From Flavobacteriales bacterium (GTDB lineage Bacteria > Bacteroidota > Bacteroidia > Flavobacteriales_F > PHOS-HE28): DNA of 64,000 nt. Below are positions 44,778-52,311 of the stretch, in pieces (positions within the stretch are counted from its first letter, which is position 1; each line of letters begins with the position of its first letter). The notes below the pieces were generated by a model. The model made no database searches. It saw only the letters and a program-made list of their open reading frames with translations, and was not told where the DNA came from. Location: NCBI GenBank assembly GCA_023957375.1, contig JAMLHB010000002.1, forward strand, positions 372,001 to 436,000. Direction: 5' to 3'. The translations under genes and the position numbers were made by a program.

Positions 44778-46435
44778 TGGCCCCATTGCCCTTGGAACAG
44801 CGCCAGGCCCGGCGGCAGCTCGCCGCCATGGCGGTCCTCATGCTCCTGTACATGCTCGTGCTGGCGTTGATCCCCGCCCTGAGGGCGGTGGCCGGCCTTG
44901 AACGCGGGTCCACCATCGACCTTCACCGCGACGAGGCCTTCGTGCGTGCGCTGTTGGAAGGACATTACGGGGAAGACCCCGCCTACCTCGGTGGTGGCAT
45001 GTGGTACACGCCCCTGATCACTTGGCTGGAAGCAGCGGTGGCCTGGCTCACCGGCCTGCCCGCGAGCCAGGTGATCGTGCAGCTGGGGCCGTTCGCAAAC
45101 CTGCTCGCACCGATCTCCTTCTTCACCATGTGCTGGTATTTCGTGGGGCCGGTGCGCGCCGTGGCCTGCACCGCCATCTTCCTGTTCTTCTCCATCGGGC
45201 AGGAACCCGGCTGGGTGGTGGCCACGTATTCGCATCGCCTGATCCCCGTGTCGTTCAGCCAATCCTTCTTTTACCTGGACCTCATTTTGATCGATCACGC
45301 CTTCCGCAGGCAACGACCCGTTCCAGCGCTGCTCGCAGGCTCCCTGATGGGCATCACGTTCCTCGCACATGCCGGCCCAGCCATTATCGCCGTACTGCTT
45401 GTTGCCGTGCTGACCATGTGGGAAGTATCCTCCGCGCTGCTCCGCCAAGACCGGAAAGCCGCGTGGAGCAACGCACGCACCGCCTTGCTGGCCGCAGCCG
45501 CCTTTATCGTCGCCTCCCTGCCGCTTACCTGGCACCTGCTCACCGGTAACCTCCACGTGGCCAACCGCGCGGGTTTCCTCTTCACTTATTATGCCCTGTC
45601 GCTGCACGGCATCAACGTGTTCCTGTACCACAACTTGGCCCTGGTCAATTTATTGGCCGCAGCCGGCATCATGGCCGTTTGGCACAACCGCGCCTGGGCC
45701 GGTGGATCGCCTTATACCCGCAAACTCCTTTTTGCGTGGGCCGCGCTTGCGATGTTGCTCTTCGCATACAGCTACCTTGCGTCGTTGCTGCAAACGCATT
45801 ACGGCATCTCCTTGCCGTTGCTGCTTCCCTCGTTCCACTTTTACTTCTACACCAGCGCAGTGCTATCGGTATTTGCCGGATTGGCCGTGGTGGAGATCTT
45901 GAAATGGACCTGGACCCGGCGCGGGAGCCCCGGCGCAAACGGGTACCGCAGCGAACAGCCCGGGTTGGTCTTTGTCTTTTTCCTGCTGGTCGCTGCCGCT
46001 TGTACCGCCCGCTATCCCTCGTATGCCACCCGCCGCGACATCGCCATCGTGCGCAACCGCGACCTTGCTTTCAAAAGCGACACGGCGGGCAGCCAGGCAG
46101 AGCAGGCGATCCACCGGCTCGTGCCGTGGAACGGCGTGGTGCTCTGCGAACCGGAGTTCAGCGCCTGGCCCATGTTGGCCACTGCACGCCATGTGGTTGC
46201 CACGGAAAGCACCATGGGCAATCCATACTTGGACCATGCCCAGCGCGAACGGGACAATGCGGAGCTGCTGCAAGGCATGGCCCGGTCTTTGCCAGGCACA
46301 GCCGGTTTGATGGGCAAATACGGCGTCACGCACCTGTTGGTCAGTCCGCAGGAACTGGCCCGGATGCCCAAGGCCGTGCACTGGTTTCCGGTGCGCCTGT
46401 TCCAAAATCAACAGTACGTGCTGCTGGCGCGTTGA
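44777..46435 (+). CDS. Polytopic GT-C-like membrane glycosyltransferase candidate
   Basis: The 552-residue integral membrane protein has about eleven hydrophobic helices and an N-terminal first loop with the acidic motif IDLHRDEAF, as in the first periplasmic loop of GT-C glycosyltransferases that use polyprenyl-phospho sugars. A soluble C-terminal domain (~100 residues, LVPWNGVVLCEPEFSAW ... GKYGVTHLLVSPQELARM) resembles the periplasmic domains seen at the end of such enzymes. As the last gene of the operon, it is the natural user of polyprenyl-phospho-arabinofuranose. I cannot assign it to a named GT family by eye. A flippase or polymerase is possible. The acceptor (LPS, capsule, protein or other) is unknown. 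Confidence 0.65.
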   Translation: MAPLPLEQRQARRQLAAMAVLMLLYMLVLALIPALRAVAGLERGSTIDLHRDEAFVRALLEGHYGEDPAYLGGGMWYTPLITWLEAAVAWLTGLPASQVIVQLGPFANLLAPISFFTMCWYFVGPVRAVACTAIFLFFSIGQEPGWVVATYSHRLIPVSFSQSFFYLDLILIDHAFRRQRPVPALLAGSLMGITFLAHAGPAIIAVLLVAVLTMWEVSSALLRQDRKAAWSNARTALLAAAAFIVASLPLTWHLLTGNLHVANRAGFLFTYYALSLHGINVFLYHNLALVNLLAAAGIMAVWHNRAWAGGSPYTRKLLFAWAALAMLLFAYSYLASLLQTHYGISLPLLLPSFHFYFYTSAVLSVFAGLAVVEILKWTWTRRGSPGANGYRSEQPGLVFVFFLLVAAACTARYPSYATRRDIAIVRNRDLAFKSDTAGSQAEQAIHRLVPWNGVVLCEPEFSAWPMLATARHVVATESTMGNPYLDHAQRERDNAELLQGMARSLPGTAGLMGKYGVTHLLVSPQELARMPKAVHWFPVRLFQNQQYVLLAR

Positions 46436-46465
46436 ACAAACCGCCCATTGTTCGGTACCAGCCCC

Positions 46466-46473
46466 TACATTTG
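46466..46473 (+). promoter_or_regulatory. -7 promoter element of the alpha/beta hydrolase gene
   Basis: TACATTTG is a perfect match to TAnnTTTG, 16 bases before the ATG at 46490. It marks the hydrolase as a separate unit from the preceding operon. Confidence 0.55.
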
Positions 46474-46489
46474 GGCATCCACGGCAAGC

Positions 46490-47251
46490 ATGGGGAACGA
46501 GCTGAAGGAAGCGGGGGAGTTCAAGTACATCGACGTGGGAAGCGGCACCCCCCTGCTCTTTCTGCACGGGTTGTTCGGGGCATTGAGCAACTTCAGCGAC
46601 ACCACGGAACACTTCCGCGACAAGTACCGGGTGGTGATGCCCATCCTTCCGCTGTATTCATTGCCCATGCTCAATACCAACGTAAAAGCCTTGGCGGTGT
46701 TCCTGGACCGGTTCATCGGCCATCTCGGCCTGAAGGACATCAACCTTTTGGGCAACTCGCTGGGCGGCCATGTGGCCTTGGTGTACACCAGCAAGCACCC
46801 GGGCATGGTGCGCACGCTCACGCTTACGGGCAGCAGCGGGCTTTATGAAAATGCGTTCGGTGGAAGCTTTCCCCGCAGGGAGGACAAGGAGTTCATCCGC
46901 AAGAAGGTGGCCGTCACCTTTTACGACCCCAAATTTGCCACGGACGAGCTGGTGGATGAATGCTTCGTAACGGTGAACGACCGCGCCAAGTTGATCCGCA
47001 TCCTGTCGCTGGCCAAGAGCGCCATCCGGCACAACATGGCCGCGGAGCTGCCCAAGCTGAAGATGCCCACCTGCCTGATCTGGGGCAAGCAGGACACCAT
47101 AACCCCGCCCCATGTGGCCGAGGAGTTCCACACGCTCATCCCGCACAGCGAGCTGTTCTGGATCGATCGCTGCGGACACGCCGCGATGATGGAACAGCCG
47201 GCGGAGTTCAACCACATCCTGGACGGATGGTTGACGAAAACACTGGCGTAG
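46490..47251 (+). CDS. Alpha/beta-fold hydrolase
   Basis: The 253-residue cytoplasmic hydrolase has the oxyanion-hole segment LLFLHGLFGALSNF, nucleophile elbow GNSLGGH, acid in IWGKQDTITPP and the catalytic His in IDRCGHAAMMEQP. The full triad is present. The start at MGNELKEAG is chosen because the upstream in-frame residues precede the promoter. The gene is found next to engB and the mraZ/dcw region in other flavobacteria, as I recall. Its substrate is unknown; the nearest characterised relatives are esterases and C-C hydrolases. Confidence 0.9.
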   Translation: MGNELKEAGEFKYIDVGSGTPLLFLHGLFGALSNFSDTTEHFRDKYRVVMPILPLYSLPMLNTNVKALAVFLDRFIGHLGLKDINLLGNSLGGHVALVYTSKHPGMVRTLTLTGSSGLYENAFGGSFPRREDKEFIRKKVAVTFYDPKFATDELVDECFVTVNDRAKLIRILSLAKSAIRHNMAAELPKLKMPTCLIWGKQDTITPPHVAEEFHTLIPHSELFWIDRCGHAAMMEQPAEFNHILDGWLTKTLA

Positions 47252-47309
47252 CCCGTGGCTCTTGGCTGGCAGCAAGCTGTGGGGGCAAAGGGCAGCGTCC
47301 GTCGCCGGT

Positions 47310-47351
47310 CACCAGTCACAGTTCACCAATCACCAGTCACAGTTCACCAAT
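47310..47351 (+). repeat. Two tandem copies of a 21-base repeat before engB
   Basis: CACCAGTCACAGTTCACCAA plus T is repeated exactly twice (47310-47330 and 47331-47351), with partial matches at the edges (GGTCACC, CACCGATCG). It fills most of the hydrolase-engB gap (47252-47404). No function is evident. Confidence 0.85.
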
Positions 47352-47404
47352 CACCGATCGCCTGCGGAACGTGACCAAGCATCCGACGGCAGTATTCCAG
47401 CAGC

Positions 47405-48028
47405 ATGCATAACCTGAAGGCGCAGCACCTCGGCAGCGGCCGCGAGGCCAAGCACTGGCCCAAGCCCACCTTGCCGGAATATGCGTTCATCGGCAGGAGC
47501 AACGTGGGCAAGAGCTCGTTGATCAACATGTTGGTGGGCATCCACCGGTTGGCCCGTGTGAGCACCACACCGGGACGAACGCGCAATGTGGAACACTTCA
47601 AGGTGGAGGCCCCCAAGCGCTCCGGTCCCGACTGGCTTCTTGCGGACCTTCCCGGCTACGGCTTTGCGAAGGCTGCCAAAAGTGAACGTGCCGCATGGCA
47701 AACCATGATCCAGGCCTATCTGCGTGAGCGCGAAAACCTGCAATGCGTATTCCTGCTGGTGGACGTGCGGTTGGACCCTCAACAGAACGACCTGGACATG
47801 ATCCAGTGGTTGGGCACGGAAGGCATTCCGTTCGTCATCGTGTTCACCAAGGCTGATAAGCTGAAGCAACCTTCCATTGTCAGCAATGTGGCTTTCTACA
47901 AGCGCACGTTGAAGAAGACCTGGGAAACGCTTCCCCACTTGATCATCACTTCATCGGAAAGCGGCACGGGGCGCGAGGAACTGCTCGAATTCATCGCCGA
48001 GGTGAATGGGAGGTGGCAGAATGGCTGA
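47405..48028 (+). CDS. engB: Ribosome-biogenesis GTPase EngB (YihA/YsxC)
   Basis: The 207-residue TRAFAC GTPase acts in large-subunit assembly. It has the P-loop GRSNVGKSSLINML, switch region STTPGRTRNVEHF, G3 DLPGYGFAK, G4 FTKADK and G5 TSSESG. Length and motifs are those of the family. It is followed by a large inverted repeat array separating it from the convergent gldC. Confidence 0.97.
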   Translation: MHNLKAQHLGSGREAKHWPKPTLPEYAFIGRSNVGKSSLINMLVGIHRLARVSTTPGRTRNVEHFKVEAPKRSGPDWLLADLPGYGFAKAAKSERAAWQTMIQAYLRERENLQCVFLLVDVRLDPQQNDLDMIQWLGTEGIPFVIVFTKADKLKQPSIVSNVAFYKRTLKKTWETLPHLIITSSESGTGREELLEFIAEVNGRWQNG

Positions 48029-48040
48029 TTGGTGGTTTGT

Positions 48041-48289
48041 AAGTCGGGAGTCCTGAAGTCCTAAAGTCCGGAGTCCGGAGTCCGGAAGTCGGGAGTCTGG
48101 GAGTCGGGAGTCTGGGAGTCGGGAGTCTAGGAGTCGGGACTCACGACTTCAAGACTGAAGGACTCACGACTTCAACACTGAAGGACTCACGACTTCAAGA
48201 CCGAAGGACTCACGACTTCAAGACCGAAGGACTCACGACTTCAAGACTGAAGGACTCACGACTTCAAGACTAAAGGACTCACGACTTCT
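48041..48289. repeat. Inverted arrays of short tandem repeats between engB and gldC
   Basis: The left part (about 48041-48136) is built of AGTC-rich units (14-base unit GAGTCGGGAGTCTG repeated about three times, plus variants). The right part (48137-48289) has six copies of a 23-base unit starting GGACTCACGACTTCAAGACT, plus a partial seventh. The two parts are roughly reverse complements (AGTC.GGAGTC versus GACTC.CGACTT), so the region can form large hairpins. The last partial unit supplies the final Ser codon and the TGA stop of gldC. It may work as a bidirectional terminator between convergent genes. No spacers, so it is not a CRISPR. Confidence 0.9.
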
Positions 48290-48614
48290 TCTTCAGCTCG
48301 GGCAGCATGTGCTCGGCGAAATAGGCAGCGAAATCGCGCATTTGGGCGGCCATCTTCTCTTCGTTGGTCGCTCGCTCGAAGGTGTCCGCCAGCGTGAGGA
48401 TGTTCTGATGGAAGAAGGCTTTCATCTCATCGGTGGTCATCTCCTTCGTCCACAGGTCGATCCGCAGCGTATTCAGGTCTTCGGCGTCCCAAAAGCTCAA
48501 CAGCATGGCTCTGGACACCCCTTCCCCCCCGCCGTCGTCGGCTTTCCATTCAATGTTCTCCGGCACGTGGTTTTCGTCCAGGTGTACGCGGATGGTGATG
48601 TCCGTCTCTTTCAT
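48279..48614 (-). CDS. gldC: Gliding motility protein GldC
   Basis: The 111-residue cytoplasmic protein matches the GldC family (ITIRVHLDENHVPENIEWKA, AMLLSFWDAEDLNTLRIDLWTKEMTTDEMKAFF). GldC supports gliding in Flavobacterium and is often next to gldB, as here (16 bases downstream). The stop codon and last Ser lie inside the first copy of the repeat array. The exact role of GldC in the T9SS/gliding machinery is not settled. Confidence 0.95.
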   Translation of the reverse strand: MKETDITIRVHLDENHVPENIEWKADDGGGEGVSRAMLLSFWDAEDLNTLRIDLWTKEMTTDEMKAFFHQNILTLADTFERATNEEKMAAQMRDFAAYFAEHMLPELKKKS

Positions 48615-48630
48615 GTGGAAGCAAGGAAAT

Positions 48631-49656
48631 TCAGCGTGGTTTGTAATACTTCAGAATGGCTTGGGGGTCATGCATGGCGAAAAGCTCGGCAAAGGTCACC
48701 TTGGGGTTGGCCCGCAGATAGCTGTCCACCATGCGGTAGCCGATCCATTCGCCGAGGTGCCCGGGGCTTTCCTGGGGCAACCCCTGGGTGAATGGCCCGT
48801 CGTTCAGGAATCGGTCGATCTCCTTCGGGTCCTTGGAATAGAGCAGCTGCTTGGCCACGATCTCCCGCCAGATATTGAACTCATGGTCCTCGCACCATTT
48901 CAACTGGGCCGGGGTGAATGCAAACCGCAGGCTGGCATCGGTCCCCGGCAACAGCGCGTCCAGCAGCGCCATCACCTTGCCGATGACCACCAGGTTGGTG
49001 AGCAGGTCCTCGCCACGGACGTCGCGTGTGTAATGGACCTGCAGCCAACCTTTTACCACACTGGGCACCAGCATTTCCGGCCGCATGCGGTCCTTGCGGT
49101 ACTGGGGGAACACCTCGGGCGAGAGGTATTGGACAACTGGGCTGTTCTTGCCCACGAACCACTCCACGCCAAAACCCAGCACGCTGTCCGTGGGCAGCAC
49201 GCCGTAATTGAACCCGGAATTGTAGGCAATGATGCGCGGTATGAGGCTGTCGGGAAAGAAAGCCTTCAAGCGGCCAAAGGCTTCATTGAAATCGGCCTCC
49301 TGCCCGGCCATGTCACCGAGCGTACTGTCGGCCAGTTGCTGCAATCGGCTCCAGTCCGGATCGTGCGTGAACTGGATCAAGGCCATCGGCAACCGGGGGT
49401 CGTCATAGGCCGCAGCCTGCAACACGTGCTCCACATAAAGCTTATAGAACGGGCCGTACGCTGCATACAGCGACTGGCTGAAATTGCCACTGCTGTCACT
49501 TGCGGCCCGGAACAGGTCCCGGTCCAGCCGCTCGATGCGGATGTGCGTGTCCACCGGCACGGTCTTTCGCGTGGCGGTCTCCCCCCCGCAACCCATCGTG
49601 GCCGCAAGGGCAGCTCCCGCCACTATGCCGATACCGCGCTTACCTTTGGCCATCAT
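48631..49656 (-). CDS. gldB: Gliding motility lipoprotein GldB
   Basis: The 341-residue lipoprotein has a signal peptide with lipobox around TMGC (Cys23 from the first ATG; a second ATG follows directly). The mature protein starts IRIERLDRDLFRAA, a typical GldB opening, and contains FPQYRKDRMRPEML and CEDHEFNIWREIVAKQLLYS, with a C-terminal GEWIGYRMVDSYL. GldB is required for gliding and T9SS function in flavobacteria. It is adjacent to gldC and divergent from the PorT-like gene, with 20 bases between the start codons. Confidence 0.95.
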   Translation of the reverse strand: MMAKGKRGIGIVAGAALAATMGCGGETATRKTVPVDTHIRIERLDRDLFRAASDSSGNFSQSLYAAYGPFYKLYVEHVLQAAAYDDPRLPMALIQFTHDPDWSRLQQLADSTLGDMAGQEADFNEAFGRLKAFFPDSLIPRIIAYNSGFNYGVLPTDSVLGFGVEWFVGKNSPVVQYLSPEVFPQYRKDRMRPEMLVPSVVKGWLQVHYTRDVRGEDLLTNLVVIGKVMALLDALLPGTDASLRFAFTPAQLKWCEDHEFNIWREIVAKQLLYSKDPKEIDRFLNDGPFTQGLPQESPGHLGEWIGYRMVDSYLRANPKVTFAELFAMHDPQAILKYYKPR

Positions 49657-49676
49657 CCCAAACTGCCTGCAAACCT

Positions 49677-50345
49677 ATGAAGAAGGTCTCCGCCATCCTT
49701 TGCGTGCTCGCGCTTGCTACGGCCACTGCGCAAGCCCAGGACAAATCCGTCCGTTTCGGCATCAAGGTCGCACCCAACTTCGGGTGGATCAACCCCGACA
49801 CCAAGGAATTGAAGAATGATGGGGCCCGCTTTGGGTACACTTTCGGCCTGATGGGTGATTTCATGATCGGCGCCAACCAGAACTACGCCTTTGCCACCGG
49901 GCTTTTCCTGAACAACGTGGGAGGTAAGTCCACGTACCCTTCAGACAAGCAAAACCTGATCACGGAATCCAAATACCAGTACATCGAACTGCCGCTCACG
50001 TTGAAGCTGAAGACCAACGAGATCGGCTACATGACCTACTACGGCCAGATCGGTTTCGGTACGGCCTTCAACATCAGGGCCAAATCCGATCTTGACACCT
50101 TCAACGAGCGCGGCGAGATCGTCCGTGTAACCGATGAGGACATCATGGACAACACGCAGCTGTTCAAGGCCTCACTGATCGTGGGTGCGGGCCTGGAGTT
50201 CAACTTCAGCGGCAACACTTCGGCGATGATCGGCGTGACGTACAACAACGGCTTCACCAACATCAACAAGGACATCAAGGTGGGCGACAAGGAACTGAAG
50301 GCCAAGCAGAACTACTTGGAGCTTTCATTGGGCGTATTCTTCTGA
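49677..50345 (+). CDS. Outer-membrane beta-barrel protein, PorT-like
   Basis: The 222-residue barrel protein has a signal peptide (MKKVSAILCVLALATATAQA) and alternating beta strands of the OMP_b-brl_2 type ending in a terminal strand LELSLGVFF. PorT of Porphyromonas and its homologs belong to this family, and the gene lies beside gldB, so a T9SS role is plausible but not proved; many PorT-family proteins have other functions. A candidate -7 element TACCTTTG (49641-49648) lies within the start of gldB. A hairpin terminator follows the gene. Confidence 0.78.
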   Translation: MKKVSAILCVLALATATAQAQDKSVRFGIKVAPNFGWINPDTKELKNDGARFGYTFGLMGDFMIGANQNYAFATGLFLNNVGGKSTYPSDKQNLITESKYQYIELPLTLKLKTNEIGYMTYYGQIGFGTAFNIRAKSDLDTFNERGEIVRVTDEDIMDNTQLFKASLIVGAGLEFNFSGNTSAMIGVTYNNGFTNINKDIKVGDKELKAKQNYLELSLGVFF

Positions 50346-50360
50346 GCCGAACGACCTGCT

Positions 50361-50396
50361 GCCGTGCTCCCTGTAAAGGGGGCGGGGCTTTTCTTT
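50361..50396 (+). terminator. Terminator between the PorT-like gene and nadE
   Basis: GCCGTGCTCCCT (50361-50372) pairs with AGGGGGCGGGGC (50377-50388) with one mismatch and a GTAA loop, followed by TTTTCTTT. The T tract also forms TTTCTTTG, which resembles a -7 element 4 bases before the nadE ATG; the two readings compete. Confidence 0.75.
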
Positions 50397-50401
50397 GTAC
50401 C

Positions 50402-51199
50402 ATGCTGAACGTACAGGGCACCATCACGCACATCACCGGATGGCTGCGCGATTATTGCACTACCAACCGGCAGCAGGGCTTCGTGTTAGGCATCAGCGGC
50501 GGCGTCGACAGCGCGGTGGTCAGCACGCTGTGCGCCCGCACCGGCCTGCCCGTGCTCTGTGTGGAGATGCCCATCCATCAGGCGCCTTCGCAGGTGGACC
50601 GCGCGCAGGAACACATGGCATGGCTGCGTGCGCAGTTCCCCAACGTGGAGGAAGTCCGCACGGACCTGACGCCGGTATTTGATGCGTTCACCCAAGCATT
50701 GCCGCCAGATCCGGACAGCCCCGTGCTGCACCTGGCCCTGGCCAACAGCCGCGCCCGCCTGCGCATGACCACACTGTATTATTTCGCCGGCATCCGCCGC
50801 GCGCTGGTGGCCGGCACAGGCAACAAGGTAGAGGACTTCGGCGTGGGCTTCTTTACCAAATACGGCGACGGTGGCGTGGACCTCAGCCCCATTGCGGACT
50901 TGATGAAGAGCGAGGTGTTCGCACTAGCGAAAGCACTGGGCATTGTGGACAGCATCCAACAAGCCAAGCCCACCGACGGCCTCTTCGGCGACAACCGCAG
51001 CGACGAAGACCAGCTTGGCGCCAGCTATCCCGAGCTGGAATGGGCCATGGCGCTGCGTGATAGTGCAAGCGAAGTGAACGAAGGCAGCCTTAGCCCGCGC
51101 CAACGCAAGGTGCTCGCCATCTATGACCGCCTACACGCCGCCAACGCGCATAAGTGGAATGCGATACCGGTGTGCGTGATACCGAATCACCTGCGATAG
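50402..51199 (+). CDS. nadE: NAD+ synthase
   Basis: The 265-residue enzyme makes NAD+ from nicotinate adenine dinucleotide using ATP and ammonia. The PP-loop is GISGGVDSAVVS, with GTGNKVEDFGVGFFTKYGDGG and KPTDGLFGDNRSDEDQLGASY downstream. There is no N-terminal glutaminase domain, so it is the short ammonia-dependent form. It starts a few bases after the terminator hairpin of the PorT-like gene. It belongs to the gldC-gldB-nadE neighbourhood common in flavobacteria. Confidence 0.96.
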   Translation: MLNVQGTITHITGWLRDYCTTNRQQGFVLGISGGVDSAVVSTLCARTGLPVLCVEMPIHQAPSQVDRAQEHMAWLRAQFPNVEEVRTDLTPVFDAFTQALPPDPDSPVLHLALANSRARLRMTTLYYFAGIRRALVAGTGNKVEDFGVGFFTKYGDGGVDLSPIADLMKSEVFALAKALGIVDSIQQAKPTDGLFGDNRSDEDQLGASYPELEWAMALRDSASEVNEGSLSPRQRKVLAIYDRLHAANAHKWNAIPVCVIPNHLR

Positions 51200-51207
51200 A
51201 TCATGTG

Positions 51208-51228
51208 CCACCGGCTTCCAGCCGGTGG
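51208..51228. terminator. Small palindrome between convergent nadE and korB
   Basis: CCACCGGC (51208-51215), loop TTCCA, GCCGGTGG (51221-51228): a perfect 8-base stem in the 38-base gap between converging genes. It may terminate both transcripts. Its CCGGCTTCCAGCCGG core resembles the hairpins in the MITE-like element at 60.6 kb. Confidence 0.5.
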
Positions 51229-51237
51229 GATAGAACC

Positions 51238-52311
51238 TCAATTGATCGTCCACACGTTCTCCCCGCGCAGCAACGCATCCAGATCTCCCGGGCCCCTCTT
51301 CTCCTTGGCCATGGCCACCTGGGCGTTCATCTTGGTCTCGTGGGTGTGGCGGTCGTTCACGTAAAACACGCCGAAGGGCCGGGGCAGCGCTCCTTCCCGG
51401 TGCGGGTCGTCGAAGAGGCGCACGAGGATGCTGGCCTTGAAGCTGTCCCGCTCATCATGCACCCACACCTCGTCCACGCCGTGCTTCCCTTCTGCAAGGT
51501 CAATGATCACGGGCGTAAAGCCGTCGAGTTTGATACCCTTGGTACCATTGGCGAAAAGCAGGGGTTTGCCGTGCTCCACGAACACCGTGTGGAGCGCCTT
51601 GCTGGCCTTCTCGGTGAAGATCTCGAAGGCCCCGTCGTTGAACACGTTGCAGTTCTGGTAGATCTCCACCATGCTGGTACCGCGGTGGGCCTCGGCGCGC
51701 AGCAGTACTTCGCGCAGGTGCTTGGGGTCGCGGTCCATGCTGCGGGCCAAGAAGGTACCATCGGCGCCCTTGCACAGGGCAAGCGGATTGAAGGGATGAT
51801 CGGTGCTGCCCATGGGCGTGCTCTTGGACACGGCGCCTTCGGGCGAAGTGGGCGAGTACTGGCCTTTGGTAAGGCCGTAGATCTCGTTGTTGAAGAGCAG
51901 CACGTTGAGGTCCACGTTGCGGCGCAGCAGGTGGATCAGGTGGTTGCCGCCGATGCTGAGCGAATCGCCGTCGCCGGTGATCACCCACACGCTGATGTCG
52001 GGCTGCACGCTGCGCAGGCCACTGGCGATGGCCGGTGCGCGCCCGTGGATGCCGTGCATGCCGTAGGTGTCCAAATAATACGGGAAACGCGAGGAGCACC
52101 CGATACCGCTGATGAAGACGATCTCTTCCTTGGGCCGGCCATGGTGCTGCAGCACGCTCTCCACCTGCTTGAGGATGGAATAATCGCCGCAACCAGGGCA
52201 CCAGCGCACCTGCTGGTCGCTCGCGTAATTGATCTTGTCATTCCGGCCTTGAGCCGGCAATGCGTCATTCCGGCCTTGGGCCGGAATCCCGGTTGTGTTC
52301 CCCGTGCTCAT
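51238..52311 (-). CDS. korB: 2-oxoacid:ferredoxin oxidoreductase, beta subunit
   Basis: The 357-residue subunit carries the thiamine diphosphate and iron-sulfur site: CxxC in RWCPGCGDYSIL, GIGCSSRFPYY, the TPP motif GDGDSLSIGGNH ending near LLFNNEIYGLTKGQYSPTS. It oxidises 2-oxoglutarate (or a related 2-oxoacid) to acyl-CoA with reduction of ferredoxin. Its ATG overlaps the alpha-subunit stop by 4 bases. The N-terminus contains two tandem 9-residue repeats (residues 8-16 GIPAQGRND and 17-25 ALPAQGRND) encoded by a palindromic DNA repeat, which is absent from family members as I know them. Confidence 0.94.
   Translation of the reverse strand: MSTGNTTGIPAQGRNDALPAQGRNDKINYASDQQVRWCPGCGDYSILKQVESVLQHHGRPKEEIVFISGIGCSSRFPYYLDTYGMHGIHGRAPAIASGLRSVQPDISVWVITGDGDSLSIGGNHLIHLLRRNVDLNVLLFNNEIYGLTKGQYSPTSPEGAVSKSTPMGSTDHPFNPLALCKGADGTFLARSMDRDPKHLREVLLRAEAHRGTSMVEIYQNCNVFNDGAFEIFTEKASKALHTVFVEHGKPLLFANGTKGIKLDGFTPVIIDLAEGKHGVDEVWVHDERDSFKASILVRLFDDPHREGALPRPFGVFYVNDRHTHETKMNAQVAMAKEKRGPGDLDALLRGENVWTIN
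52237..52290 (-). repeat. Two 27-base palindromic repeats inside korB
   Basis: Units at 52237-52263 and 52264-52290 each read GTCATTCCGGCCTTGRGCCG on the plus strand and then continue. Each contains the inverted repeat ATTCCGGCC/GGCCGGAAT with a short centre. At 27 bases each they keep the korB frame and add nine residues per copy. This looks like a REP-type element that has entered a coding region. Confidence 0.85.

Noticed and set aside
48041-48289. CRISPR array
   Set aside because: Repeats are directly contiguous without unique spacers, and the two halves are inverted relative to each other.
50390-50397. TTTCTTTG as the nadE promoter
   Set aside because: It lies in the T tract of a good terminator hairpin and lacks a -33 element, so I list it only as ambiguous.
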